NCBI RefSeq assembly: GCF_018598225.1
Contig: NZ_JAHESF010000001.1
Coordinates: 416,950-480,949 of the forward strand
Length of the DNA: 64,000 bases
Origin: Chryseosolibacter histidinae
GTDB lineage: Bacteria; Bacteroidota; Bacteroidia; Cytophagales; Cyclobacteriaceae
Direction: 5' to 3'
Part shown: positions 37,301-45,261 of the stretch, piece by piece
Layout: each line of letters begins with the position of its first letter
Numbering within the stretch: position 1 is the stretch's first letter
Made by a program: the position numbers and the translations under genes
The notes under the pieces: generated by a model
The model's database searches: none
Seen by the model: the letters and a program-made list of their open reading frames with translations, nothing else
What the model was told of the DNA's origin: nothing

Positions 37301-38490
37301 ACATCACCGGAAGGTTTAAAGTGTACTTTCCGAATCCCGGCACTGTCCAGGCCATAAACACCATCACCATCCGTACCTATCCAAAGCATACCAAGCCGGT
37401 CTCTGTATAGCGCTGTTACGTTGGAAGAGCCGATAACATCATTCTGTACGGAGCGATGGCCATAATATTGAAAACGTTTTGTTCTGGCAGGTAATAAAAC
37501 GACACCTTTTTGAAATATTCCAATCCACAGATTACCGGCATCGTCTTCGCATAACGCGTGAATTTTATTTCGCGAAAGGTCAATGGTGCTGATGGTGAAA
37601 TCACCGTTCGAGAGCTCCTGTTTTTCAGGGTCAAACACTTTGAGGCCTCGCCCTTCCGTGCCGATCAGGACCCTGCCTGCACGTGTCAGCGATAACTTTG
37701 TGATGGGCAAGCGCGTTGCGGCTGGCAGCGTAGCGGAAAAAGTATTTGAGTTTTCGTTGTATGTATAGAGCCCGGTGGTGACACTTCCCGCATAAAGGGT
37801 TCCTTGCGCGTCTTCGCATAAAGTAAAAATATTTCCATTGTCTCCGGCAATGCCAGGTTGTGTGAGCTGGTTATGCCGGTCAACCCGGAAGAGGCCTTTG
37901 TCTTGGGTACAGATCCATAAATTTTGACGCGAATCCTCATAGAGTGTCTTGATCAGATAACTCGGCATCGGGCCAGCAAGCTGTTGCGCGATAAGTTTTC
38001 CTCCATGCGCCTTGAGTACAAAGATCCCATGACCTGTTGTCCCAATAAGAATGTTGCCATTTTTCCGCTCCAGAATTGATGTGATGTGCGCTGGAAACGG
38101 ATTACCATCTAACAGCACCAACGGAATGTTCTGAAACCTGTCGAATGCATGGTCATAGAGTTGCAGACCATTTACCAGGCCCACAAACAGTCTGCCTTTT
38201 CGGTCTTCCGACACTAACCTGACGTAATTATGCAACAATGAAGTACTGTCATTCTTATCGTTTTTGTAAACGGTGAATTTTGATCCATCATAACGATTTA
38301 ACCCATTGTCTGTCGCCATCCAGATGATCTGGTTATGATCCTGATAAATATCGTTAACCAGGCTGCTGGAAAGTTCGGAGTCAACAGTGAATAGCTTTCC
38401 TGGCTGTGGATAGCCATTGAAAAATGCAAAAAGAAGAAGGATTACAATAGGGCCCTTGCGTTTCACGATCGTTACGTTAAAATGGTACAT
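34357..38490 (-). CDS. hybrid two-component system regulator (HTCS) of the xylan locus
   Basis: 1377 residues, all parts of a two-component system in one chain. A signal segment at 12-28 is followed by a periplasmic sensor made of two seven-bladed Reg_prop propellers (about 30-665, repeats such as LWIGTDGDGVYGLD) and a Y_Y_Y domain (about 715-785). A membrane helix lies at 791-810. The histidine kinase has H844 in NIAHELRTP, N956/N960 in the N-box and an ATPase domain to about 1066. A receiver domain (1109-1225) has D1158 and K1210. An AraC helix-turn-helix domain (about 1260-1360) ends the chain. Such proteins bind an oligosaccharide directly and switch on their locus. Convergent with the SusC operon and divergent from GH43, it probably controls both. 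Confidence 0.94.
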   Translation of the reverse strand: MYHFNVTIVKRKGPIVILLLFAFFNGYPQPGKLFTVDSELSSSLVNDIYQDHNQIIWMATDNGLNRYDGSKFTVYKNDKNDSTSLLHNYVRLVSEDRKGRLFVGLVNGLQLYDHAFDRFQNIPLVLLDGNPFPAHITSILERKNGNILIGTTGHGIFVLKAHGGKLIAQQLAGPMPSYLIKTLYEDSRQNLWICTQDKGLFRVDRHNQLTQPGIAGDNGNIFTLCEDAQGTLYAGSVTTGLYTYNENSNTFSATLPAATRLPITKLSLTRAGRVLIGTEGRGLKVFDPEKQELSNGDFTISTIDLSRNKIHALCEDDAGNLWIGIFQKGVVLLPARTKRFQYYGHRSVQNDVIGSSNVTALYRDRLGMLWIGTDGDGVYGLDSAGIRKVHFKPSGDVGSVPATILDIYEDSDQNLWLGSYDNGICILNRVTGRCRYINQLLIPQGAQLPKVFEIAEDDEKHLWIATMGLGLYSLDLKTSEVRQYRAIGPGYRPDLDVLHNDWINSVLVSSKDKKVYIGTADGLGCLDLKTGKFTSAFNGSSRILPGIIVHSLYEDPEGMLWMGTSEGLISYDKTDGSLMKLTMEDGLPSNVVAAVLNDTSDHLWISTNYGLSRIHKKTHSIVNYYQDDGLQGNEFSDAAYADTHELLFGGINGVTIFNPSQITDEEKKLEVRVTGFYIHNQAVKKGMKSGSRDIVDSAVMDAKVFELSQKDNSFTIEFSVMEFSNPDRITYMYSLQGGNEWIELPPGKNTVSFSDMSPGNYEFRVRAKDYGTYSEAKVISIIVHPFWYFSFWAKLVYGILALTIAYVIAQQIRQRKETKRKMQEHIHAKQLNEAKLQFFINIAHELRTPMTLILSPLKKLMTKDKDRDRQRSYTAMQRNSDRILHLVNQLMDVQRIDRGQMVLTFQETELVEFISDLCYAFDEQTRMKEIELTYTHDTTCLYAWVDPFNFDKVILNILANALKFTPIGGKIHVALSTCAEENAATGHQEYFQVDISDTGSGIREGELEKVFECFYQARNSHHSFSSGAGIGLHLTRSIVELHHGRIWAENNQNGQGCRFVLRVPLGHAHLNADEIKLQEAGRKPTHAFETPAISVVDTPAVKVKSKSPYRVLVVDDDADIRQYIQTEMAGDYHMATCKDGKEALAYVLQHAPDVVISDIKMPEMDGITLCQKIKQNVNINHIPVILLTAKMEEEYNIEGLGIGADGYILKPFNVEVLRKTVQNVIRTREILRNKFTGSQHQKDKVQDVVLASSNEKLLTRIMDAINKNISNPELNVEMLSREVGISRVHLHRKLKELTSQSTRDLIRNLRLQQAAKLLSEKHMNISEVAFSTGFINIGHFSNSFKDFYGVPPSQYMENHLNAAKEKKLTDRGVPTKK

Positions 38491-38705
38491 TTGACTATAA
38501 GATAACCAATTCTCTCGGTACTTTCCAGACGATGTCGTTGAGCGCTAACTTTAAATGATTCATCCGGTTTTATCCCGCCGCCAACCGGATCAGCAGAATA
38601 TGCAGCAATCAGAATGGTGACCAACACCATAAATGTGGTGCTGCCAATTGTATTTCGTTCGTAATTATTTGCCTTCTGAATATCAACCGTACCGTCTTTA
38701 GGAAG
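38491..38705. other. divergent gap between regulator and GH43, proximal part
   Basis: No coding sequence. It should contain the promoter of the hybrid regulator on the minus strand, but no clear TAnnTTTG box was identified there. The GH43 promoter elements start at 38706. Confidence 0.4.
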
Positions 38706-38804
38706 TTAATAATCTGAGTACCAATTTAATAACCTTATGTTACATGCGGAGAAATTCCTGTAACGCTGGTATAACTGTACGGGTCCTGTTTAAAATATAT
38801 TTGG
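38706..38804 (+). promoter_or_regulatory. GH43 promoter with putative hybrid-regulator site
   Basis: TTAATAATC (38706-38714), GTTACA (38739-38744), TGTAAC (38759-38764) and the -7-like ATATTTGG (38797-38804; the overlapping TATATTTG at 38796-38803 fits TAnnTTTG exactly). The spacings 24, 14 and 32 match those of the SusC promoter at 20712 (24, 14, 33), although the intervening bases differ. The GH43 start is 105 bases downstream. Confidence 0.68.
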
Positions 38805-38909
38805 CCATAACAACCTGTTGCGATTTGCCGCAATGAAATCATGCCACGCATATTCCTTGCAATGTGGATGAATCGCCTCAGTGAAAATTTTGACGTAATT
38901 ACCTGATAT

Positions 38910-40577
38910 ATGATAAGGACTCTTGTTTTTACATTTTTTGTAAGCGGGCTGCAGGCTTTTTATGCCCATGGCCAGTCGACAACGTTGAATAACCCGATCC
39001 TCGCAGGATTTTACCCGGACCCAAGTGCCATAAAAGTGGGGACCGATTACTATTTGACCAATTCTACCTTTTCATATTTTCCAGGGCTCCCGGTTTTTCA
39101 CAGTAAAGATCTAAAGCATTGGAAGCAGATCGGGAACGTCATCAGCAGACCTTCCCAAATGAATTTTATGGGGCATCGGATGACGAGAGGTTTATTTGCG
39201 CCGTCGATCAGTTACAACAATGGAATATATTATGTTGTCTGTACACTGATTGACAAGGGCGGGAATTTTGTGGTGACAGCAAAAGATCCAGCGGGACCCT
39301 GGAGTGATCCAACGTTCCTTCCGGAGGTAAAGGGAATTGACCCTTCTCTCTATTTTGATGATGCGAAGGCGTACATTATGTACAACAGTGACGCTCCGGA
39401 CTATAAGCCATTGTATCCGGGCCATAGAACGATCCGTATGTACGAATTCGATCCTGTCAGCCTTAAGGTTGTTGGCGAAGAGAAAATTCTGGTGAATGGC
39501 GGTGTTGACATCTCCAAGAAGCCGGTCTGGATCGAAGCGCCGCACATACTCAGGAGAAACGGTTGGTATTACTTATACGCCGCGGAAGGAGGGACGTCGG
39601 TTAATCATTCAGAGGTGGTCTTACGAAGCAGAAATGTCTGGGGACCCTATCAGCCGTATGAGGGAAATCCGATACTCACGCAACGCCATTTGCCAGCCGA
39701 TCGGAGAGACCCTATTACATCGGCCGGCCACGCGCAGTTTGTGGAAGGCCCCGATGGAAAAACGTATGCCATCTTTCTGGCGGTGAGACCTTATCGCGAT
39801 AATTTCTATAATACAGGACGGGAAACATTTATTGCGCCGGTAGAATGGAAAAATGACTGGCCGGTGGTTGATCCTGCCCACCAGGAGCTGCAGTACCGTT
39901 ATCCCGTGGCGTATGGCGAGACGAAGGTAAATGCGCGCCCACAGAGTGGAAACTTTCAGTATACGATCACTTTCGAAGATCAATTGGACCCGGCGCTTTT
40001 GTTTTTGCGAACTGTGGATAGTACCTCCTTTAGCCTGACGAAAGCCAATGGTCTCACATTGGTGCTGAAACCGGAAACATGTATGGAGACAGGAAACCCC
40101 TCGTTCATAGGGAAACGCCAGCAACATTTGTATTGCAGTGCTGAAACTGCGCTGAGCTTTTCGGCAACATCAGATAACGAAAAGGCTGGGTTGGTGATCT
40201 TTCAGGATGAGCATCATTTCTACTATCTGTGTAAATCGGTTGCAGACGGAAAAAATGTCGTTCAGCTTTATAAAAGTCCTGCAGAAGGCAACGCGATGGA
40301 GTTGCTCGCACAGGCTTATGTTCCCACGGGCGCCGTTTTTTTTCGGATCGATGCCAAAGGCGAACAATACAGTTTTCATTATGCACTCAAACCCGGGAAG
40401 TGGAGTCTGCTGAAGGATAACGTCGATGGCACTTTTTTGAGCACACAGGTTGCCGGAGGTTTTATTGGTTGCCTGTTTGGTATGTATGCGACGTCGTCTG
40501 GAAGGGAAACAGCAAGCAAGGCATCTTTTCAATATTTAAAATACGCGGGTAAGGATCCGGTCTATGAGCAACGCTAA
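38910..40577 (+). CDS. GH43 beta-xylosidase or arabinofuranosidase
   Basis: 555 residues with a signal peptide (MIRTLVFTFFVSGLQAFYAHGQ). The five-bladed propeller has base D37 in FYPDPSA, pKa modulator D144 in KGIDPSL, and acid E209 in WIEAPH. A C-terminal concanavalin-like sandwich (about 345-550) is the usual second domain of xylosidase-type GH43 enzymes. In a locus with GH10 and tandem SusCD it most likely trims xylo-oligosaccharides in the periplasm. Xylosidase versus arabinofuranosidase activity cannot be settled from sequence alone. Its promoter carries the same elements as the SusC operon. Confidence 0.9.
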   Translation: MIRTLVFTFFVSGLQAFYAHGQSTTLNNPILAGFYPDPSAIKVGTDYYLTNSTFSYFPGLPVFHSKDLKHWKQIGNVISRPSQMNFMGHRMTRGLFAPSISYNNGIYYVVCTLIDKGGNFVVTAKDPAGPWSDPTFLPEVKGIDPSLYFDDAKAYIMYNSDAPDYKPLYPGHRTIRMYEFDPVSLKVVGEEKILVNGGVDISKKPVWIEAPHILRRNGWYYLYAAEGGTSVNHSEVVLRSRNVWGPYQPYEGNPILTQRHLPADRRDPITSAGHAQFVEGPDGKTYAIFLAVRPYRDNFYNTGRETFIAPVEWKNDWPVVDPAHQELQYRYPVAYGETKVNARPQSGNFQYTITFEDQLDPALLFLRTVDSTSFSLTKANGLTLVLKPETCMETGNPSFIGKRQQHLYCSAETALSFSATSDNEKAGLVIFQDEHHFYYLCKSVADGKNVVQLYKSPAEGNAMELLAQAYVPTGAVFFRIDAKGEQYSFHYALKPGKWSLLKDNVDGTFLSTQVAGGFIGCLFGMYATSSGRETASKASFQYLKYAGKDPVYEQR

Positions 40578-40635
40578 TGCTATCCCCGTAGACCCGGGCG
40601 ATCGACACGCAAAGGATTAGCCGTGAAGTTACCGG

Positions 40636-41052
40636 CTACGACTTAAGATGATGTTTTATCAATCCCTTTCGAACTTCTTTAAGCATATCATCCCCACCGC
40701 GAACCAGGTCAACGGCATGTTTATGTTTTTTTGTATCCACAGGTTTATGCTTGAGGCTCCACGCACCGATCTGAACGAGGATCGGCAGAAGATCGATCCC
40801 TCTCTGCGTTAACCTGTAGATGATCTTCTGCTTATGGTCCGGGTCTTCTGTTTTGCTGATGATTCCTTCCCGTTCAAGCATGTTGAGTCTGTCGGTGAGG
40901 ATATTAGACGCAATTTTCTCTTCGGACTGCAACAGTTCCCTGAAATAACGCTTCCCGCCAAACATGATGTCTCTGATGATCATCAACGTCCACTTATCTC
41001 CGAAAACTTCTAACGAGAGATTTATTGGGCATAACGACCGGTGTTTTTCCAT
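40636..41052 (-). CDS. HxlR family transcriptional regulator
   Basis: 138 residues. The winged helix has the HxlR hallmarks: LEVFGDKWTLMIIRDIMFGGKRYFRELL, then IASNILTDRLNMLEREGIISK and the wing HKQKIIYRLTQRG. One cysteine (C8 in SLCPIN) sits at the N-terminal position used by some HxlR/YodB proteins as an electrophile or redox sensor. A C-terminal basic tail follows. It is divergent from the RibD-like reductase gene, with a 104-base shared region that contains direct repeats, so it probably represses that gene. Confidence 0.88.
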   Translation of the reverse strand: MEKHRSLCPINLSLEVFGDKWTLMIIRDIMFGGKRYFRELLQSEEKIASNILTDRLNMLEREGIISKTEDPDHKQKIIYRLTQRGIDLLPILVQIGAWSLKHKPVDTKKHKHAVDLVRGGDDMLKEVRKGLIKHHLKS

Positions 41053-41086
41053 AAGAAAATAATTTACCTAAAACCGATTGCAAAAT

Positions 41087-41113
41087 ACAACCACTTTTAT
41101 ACATTTACAACCA
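41087..41113 (+). promoter_or_regulatory. direct repeats ACAACCA in the HxlR/reductase divergent region
   Basis: ACAACCA occurs at 41087-41093 and 41107-41113, exactly 20 bp apart, so both face the same side of the helix. The pair lies between the divergent HxlR and RibD-like genes and is a likely operator for HxlR. Confidence 0.45.
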
Positions 41114-41156
41114 GTTGCGTTTTAAAACCAGTTTAAACGAACGCGCGTGGTGATTT

Positions 41157-41741
41157 ATGAAAAAATTGAAATTGCAGGTACAGATCAGTATTGATGGATA
41201 CATTTCTCCTTACAATAGCCAGGATTGGTTAGTTTGGGCCTGGGGTAAGGAATGGACATGGGATGAGGCGCTACAGAATTATTTTATTCACTTAACGTCG
41301 TCGATCAGTTGTGTTCTGCTCAGTAGAAAAATGGCCGAAGAAGGATTTATTGATCACTGGGCAGCTATCGGCCAAGATGCAGCGAATCCTCAATCCACCT
41401 TTGCCAGGATCATAGCAGCGTCTGACAAGGTTGTCTTTTCCAGGACATTGAAGGCTTCGACCTGGCCGAATACAACTTTGGCCAGGAACGAGTTGGTCAA
41501 TGAAGTAATGACCTTAAAGAAAACAAGTCATAAGGATCTCATTGTGTACGGTGGTTCATCATTTGTGAGCTCACTGATCAGCGCAGAATTAATTGACGAG
41601 TATTATTTATTTGTTAATCCGGTCGCCCTGGGAAATGGATTGAAGATATTTAACGAGCGAACAAATTTGAAATTAATGGAGGCGCAAGCCTTCTCATGCG
41701 GCGTAACAGTGCTTAAGTATGTTCCGGCATCTAAAATCTAA
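41157..41741 (+). CDS. dihydrofolate reductase family (RibD C-terminal-like) protein
   Basis: 194 residues. LKLQVQISIDGYISPYNSQDWLVWAW is the opening strand of the RibD_C/DHFR-like fold, and DLIVYGGSSFVSSLISAELIDEYYLFVNPVALGNG is the conserved NADPH-binding and dimer region of this family. True DHFR catalytic residues are not conserved. Such proteins are NADPH-dependent reductases of unknown substrate and are common next to small regulators. A strong terminator follows, making this a single-gene unit paired with the divergent HxlR. Confidence 0.85.
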   Translation: MKKLKLQVQISIDGYISPYNSQDWLVWAWGKEWTWDEALQNYFIHLTSSISCVLLSRKMAEEGFIDHWAAIGQDAANPQSTFARIIAASDKVVFSRTLKASTWPNTTLARNELVNEVMTLKKTSHKDLIVYGGSSFVSSLISAELIDEYYLFVNPVALGNGLKIFNERTNLKLMEAQAFSCGVTVLKYVPASKI

Positions 41742-41783
41742 TCATCGCTTGACAATCTTGCGAGGCATTTCTTGCGGAAAGTA

Positions 41784-41829
41784 GGCTGGACTAAGTGCAA
41801 TGTGAAATATTGCTGTCCAGCCTTTTTTT
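41784..41829 (+). terminator. rho-independent terminator after the RibD-like gene
   Basis: GGCTGGAC (41784-41791) pairs with GTCCAGCC (41815-41822), an inner GCAAT/ATTGC stem extends it, and TTTTTTT follows (41823-41829). Confidence 0.88.
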
Positions 41830-41916
41830 AAACTTGCTTAGTTTGCTTTATTGTTCATTTATTTGAAAGCCGAATCCTTTTATTGAGGCATTTTTTTAAT
41901 AACGGATAAGATTATG

Positions 41917-42789
41917 TTACTTCAAAAAATTATCCAGGTAATCTAATATTGTTTTCGTTTGCATCATCAGGCTCATATGCCCTTGTGAAGGAACAATGGC
42001 CAGTTGCGATTTTGGCATCGGCTGCAGGTCAGCAGCAACGCCACCTCCCAACAATTGGTACGTTTTCATCAACTCGATTTTATCCGTTCCATCGTTATCG
42101 CCCGATATGATCAGTACAGGCGAAGTAATTTTCGCGATATTGGAGTCGCCGACGTTGAATGGTACTTCGGCGAAAGCAAACATCTGCTCCAAGTACTTTC
42201 TCCATTTTGTTTTATCAGGTGCCACTGCATCGTATGCAGCTTTTATTGGTGTGTTATCGAAAAATTCAGGCTTAAAATCTTTTAATCCGTCATTTACTAT
42301 GGGGAGCCAACCATTACTTTTATACGTAGAAGAAATGATCACTAATTTTCTTAATCGTTTTGGACTTTGTACAGCAAACTGGTAGGCCACAGAGCCCCCC
42401 ATACTAAAGCCTGCAACATCTGCACTGTCTATTTTCAGGTAATCCATTAATTTCTCTACGTCACTTGCTAAAGTAGTAATCGATAATTCTCTATCTGAAA
42501 ACGGCGAATGTCCATGTCCCTGCATTTCAATTGCAATTACTTTCCTGGTTTTTGACAGCTCAGGTATCAACGCTCCCCAATTCAGATCAATTGTAAAAAA
42601 AGCGCCATGCAGCAAAACCAAAGGCCTGCCCTCACCATAAACTTCGTAATAAACTTTAATGTTATTAACAGGGGCATAACCACTCCTGGAAGGTTTGATC
42701 TGTTGTCCGTGTGATGAAGACGCTATAAACATCATTGCAATCAGTAGTATTGCGCTAAGAGGACGATGTGTTTTGAATGAATTTTTCAT
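41917..42789 (-). CDS. secreted alpha/beta hydrolase
   Basis: 290 residues with a signal peptide (ILLIAMMFIASSSHGQ). The core motifs are LLHGAFF for the oxyanion hole, nucleophile S129 in GFSMGGS, an acid in ISGDNDGTD and the histidine in SQGHMSL. Length and motifs fit the haloperoxidase/lactonase-like hydrolases that follow VOC and ArsR genes in Bacteroidota. The substrate is unknown. It lies 55 bp after the VOC gene on the same strand and may be the third gene of that unit. Confidence 0.87.
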   Translation of the reverse strand: MKNSFKTHRPLSAILLIAMMFIASSSHGQQIKPSRSGYAPVNNIKVYYEVYGEGRPLVLLHGAFFTIDLNWGALIPELSKTRKVIAIEMQGHGHSPFSDRELSITTLASDVEKLMDYLKIDSADVAGFSMGGSVAYQFAVQSPKRLRKLVIISSTYKSNGWLPIVNDGLKDFKPEFFDNTPIKAAYDAVAPDKTKWRKYLEQMFAFAEVPFNVGDSNIAKITSPVLIISGDNDGTDKIELMKTYQLLGGGVAADLQPMPKSQLAIVPSQGHMSLMMQTKTILDYLDNFLK

Positions 42790-42844
42790 AACGAGGGTTT
42801 AAATTTTAATCTATGATAATACAAGGCCATACCTTACTGGCCTC

Positions 42845-43270
42845 TTAGTTTTGAGCAAATTCCACAATCCATTCAATACCGTATTTGTCTCTAAAACAAC
42901 CAAAATATGAACCCCAGCCACTGTCACCGATGGGCCCTTCTATTTGCCCTCCAGCCGAAAGCCCATTAAATAATTTATCTGCCTCCTGTTTACTTTCTGC
43001 ACTTATTACAATTTTGCTTCTGTTCTCATTTTCGTTTGTCCTCCCCATAGCTGCGGGAACATCATTGGCCATCAACATACTGTTTTTACCGATGGGCAAA
43101 ACAATGTGCATAATTTTATCTTCTTCATTTTTTGCAACGTTGAATTCAGGACCTGCAAGATCTTTGAAACGAATGACCTTAGTGAACTCTCCGCCAAATA
43201 CTGATTTGTAAAAGGTAAATGCTTCTTCGGCATTTCCATTGAAGTTAATGTGAGGATTGATGAGTGCCAT
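42845..43270 (-). CDS. VOC family protein (PhnB/glyoxalase-like)
   Basis: 141 residues, one vicinal-oxygen-chelate domain. INPHINFNGNAEEAFTFYKSVFGGEF is the standard PhnB-type start, and the C-terminal IGDSGWGSYFGCFRDKYGIEWIVEF is its closing strand. No full set of metal ligands can be assigned with certainty. These proteins often accompany short ArsR regulators. The ArsR gene starts 114 bp upstream on the same strand. Confidence 0.88.
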   Translation of the reverse strand: MALINPHINFNGNAEEAFTFYKSVFGGEFTKVIRFKDLAGPEFNVAKNEEDKIMHIVLPIGKNSMLMANDVPAAMGRTNENENRSKIVISAESKQEADKLFNGLSAGGQIEGPIGDSGWGSYFGCFRDKYGIEWIVEFAQN

Positions 43271-43384
43271 AATTTTATATTTTAAAGTTTTTTGAATTGT
43301 TACTTTCTTAATTTTTTGACTGCGTGTGGCGAATACCTTTTTCGCAGCTTTGTCAACGGTGAAAGCAAAATAGAAGAGCGCTTT

Positions 43385-43711
43385 TCATTTTTTCTGTTTT
43401 TTAAGTGTTTGTAATACTTTGTCTAATTGGTTGAACTGAGTTTCCAGGATACTCTTGAACTGTGCAATCCATTTATCGATCTCTTTCATTTTAGCGGCGT
43501 TAACGTGGTAATAAATTTCCCTTCCCCTTTGTTCCTGCTTCACCATTTCACACTCTGTGAGAATCCGGATGTGTTTTGAAACCGCCTGCCTGCTGGTATG
43601 GAATTCTTCAGCCATGGCATTGGGTGTCATGGCCTGTGCAGCCAGCAAAAGCAAAATCGCCCTGCGTGTAGGATCGGCAATAGCCTGAAAAACGTCACGT
43701 CTTGTTTCCAT
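43385..43711 (-). CDS. ArsR-type winged-helix regulator, paralogue of 18043
   Basis: 108 residues. [40 protein letters not shown] and [19 protein letters not shown] match the ArsR protein at 18043-18363 along the whole length, so the two are paralogues. The recognition helix residues TSRQA(I/V)SKH(L/I)R are the same apart from conservative changes, which fits their near-identical operators. No metal-ligand cysteines. It probably controls itself and the VOC and hydrolase genes downstream. Confidence 0.9.
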   Translation of the reverse strand: METRRDVFQAIADPTRRAILLLLAAQAMTPNAMAEEFHTSRQAVSKHIRILTECEMVKQEQRGREIYYHVNAAKMKEIDKWIAQFKSILETQFNQLDKVLQTLKKQKK

Positions 43712-43724
43712 GATGTGTGTTTAT

Positions 43725-43770
43725 TTGCAACTAAGTAGTTGCAATTATAATGCAATTACTTGGTTGCGCA
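43725..43770 (-). promoter_or_regulatory. ArsR operator of the VOC operon
   Basis: A perfect inverted repeat TTGCAACTA-AG-TAGTTGCAA (43725-43744) lies 14 bases before the ArsR start, with TTGGTTGCGCA at 43760-43770. Arms and neighbouring element match those before the paralogous ArsR gene (17971-18014). Confidence 0.65.
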
Positions 43771-43822
43771 AAATGAATCACGAAATTATTTTAGCCTAGA
43801 AGTTTAAATCCGTAGGGCGGGG

Positions 43823-43876
43823 TGCGGGCTATGTCAGGTGACTGCGATGCGTTCATAGTCGACCCGCATTTTTTTT
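43823..43876 (+). terminator. orphan rho-independent terminator, possible small-RNA end
   Basis: TGCGGG-CTATG pairs with CATAG-tcga-CCCGCA (43823-43833 with 43854-43868), followed by eight T. No plus-strand gene lies upstream, since the ArsR gene points the other way. TATTTTAG near 43785 is a weak -7-like box. A short non-coding RNA of about 80-90 nt would fit, though nothing else supports it. Confidence 0.4.
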
Positions 43877-43923
43877 GTTTTACGCCTCGTGGTAAAAACA
43901 ATGCGTAACAGACTGTCAAGGAG

Positions 43924-43971
43924 AAAAAAAGAATAACCCTAAGAATTGCTGAGCAAGTCCGAGGGTTATTC
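43924..43971 (-). terminator. rho-independent terminator on the minus strand
   Basis: On the minus strand GAATAACCCT pairs perfectly with AGGGTTATTC (43962-43971 with 43931-43940), followed by TTTTTTT (43930-43924). It ends transcription coming from the Asp-box gene at 44257-45261. Confidence 0.82.
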
Positions 43972-44267
43972 AGTAGCGTACCGGGATTTTTCTTGAGGGG
44001 TGTTGAGGGATCTCATTTCCGCGATCGAGTAGTCCTTCCAAAGGCTCAACACCTTATCAGCGACATTGTCAAAGTATGCTTAGAACCGTCGTGAAGCGCG
44101 AGCGACAAACCGCCCGCATCGAGTGTCGGTCCTAAGAAGCGGCGCCGATCGGTAGGTGACGTAACGTTACCAATTAAACCGCAGAGGCCTGCAAACACAA
44201 CAACGGGCAATGTCCGTTCGGTCCGCAATTCGACATTCGAAAATTTGAAATTGATCTTAGCACCCAC
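43966..44267 (-). other. region with possible gene remnants
   Basis: Two short frames without family match lie between the Asp-box gene and its terminator. A 73-codon frame at 44046-44267 starts inside the Asp-box gene's stop region. Another, at 43966-44079, ends ADKVLSLWKDYSIAEMRS..KSRYATE with its stop inside the terminator stem, as real gene ends often do. The second looks protein-like and helical, but it has no start. I would treat the region as decayed or non-coding. Confidence 0.25.
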
Positions 44268-45261
44268 CTACATTACGCGTCGCATAAATCACATTGCCGG
44301 AAACCGATAAGTTGAAAACATCCTTATCAATGGAAGGAAGCAGGAGCTTCCATGTCTTTCCATTGTCTGATGAACCAGAAATGCCGTTCTGGTGGCTGCA
44401 AAATAAATTTGCACCAACCTGCACAATATTAAAAACGTAAACAGGAAGTCCGTCATCAATAAATTGCCAGGTGATTCCGCCGTCGTGCGATGTTCGTACC
44501 CGAAATCTTCTTTCCGTAGACTCTGTTATAGCGGCAAACCCGCCATTGATTCGTTGTACATCCATACCGTGGTCACCTTCGTCTGTCACCAAATTCCAGT
44601 GGTCGCCATTATCCGTAGACCGCATGATGCCTTTCTGAGTTACAGCCATGAGTACACCACCTGATTCTGCCAGTTTCCTGACCCCCTTGGATCCTGCAAA
44701 GACCTGCTTCCAGGCTTTCTCAGCGTCAACGAATTTAAACAAGCCTGTGTTTGTTCCGATGAAAGCTGTGCCTTTGTCAGTTTCAAAAAATGTAAGTACG
44801 TCTTTGCGCTGAAAATTCTGATAGACAGGCAACCAATCTTTCTTTCCGTTTATCGCCTGCAAAACCTGCCCATCATTGTAGTTGAATGCCAACATCCCCG
44901 TCTTGCTGGGGAATATACCGACTCGATTGTCGGAAAGAATCTCTTTGCTCCAATTAGGAGCTGAGGAATTTCGTTTGTTGAAGAATAGCCCATCTCCAGC
45001 GCGTAAATAGAAGCCATCGTTAGTAGCAAAGCCTCCGCCTATCATGAAACCTTCCTGACCCGAATTGTCGGGAAGCCCTTCGGTAATGTCCTGCCACGTC
45101 CGTCCGCCATCAGCCGATTTGAAAACGATCTTAGCAGGTGTAATGCCAGCTGAATTCCGGTTGACACGACCGACTGGATCCGATGGCATAAGTTCTGATG
45201 CCTGATCTAATACCAGGAGAAATTGAAAGAATGCAAAAAAAACAAGACTGTATGTTCTCAT
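44257..45261 (-). CDS. Asp-box (BNR repeat) beta-propeller protein
   Basis: 334 residues from the ATG at 45261, which gives a signal segment MRTYSLVFFAFFQFLLVLDQ; an ATG 16 codons upstream would bury it. Four Asp boxes SxDxGxxW are seen: SADGGRTWQD, STDNGDHWNL, SHDGGITWQF and SSDNGKTWKL. They mark propeller blades as in sialidases, sortilin and photosystem assembly factors. Catalytic sialidase residues (arginine triad, Tyr/Glu pair) cannot be assigned. The function is unknown; a periplasmic or surface binding role is possible. It ends NVIYATRNVGGC. Confidence 0.75.
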   Translation of the reverse strand: MRTYSLVFFAFFQFLLVLDQASELMPSDPVGRVNRNSAGITPAKIVFKSADGGRTWQDITEGLPDNSGQEGFMIGGGFATNDGFYLRAGDGLFFNKRNSSAPNWSKEILSDNRVGIFPSKTGMLAFNYNDGQVLQAINGKKDWLPVYQNFQRKDVLTFFETDKGTAFIGTNTGLFKFVDAEKAWKQVFAGSKGVRKLAESGGVLMAVTQKGIMRSTDNGDHWNLVTDEGDHGMDVQRINGGFAAITESTERRFRVRTSHDGGITWQFIDDGLPVYVFNIVQVGANLFCSHQNGISGSSDNGKTWKLLLPSIDKDVFNLSVSGNVIYATRNVGGC

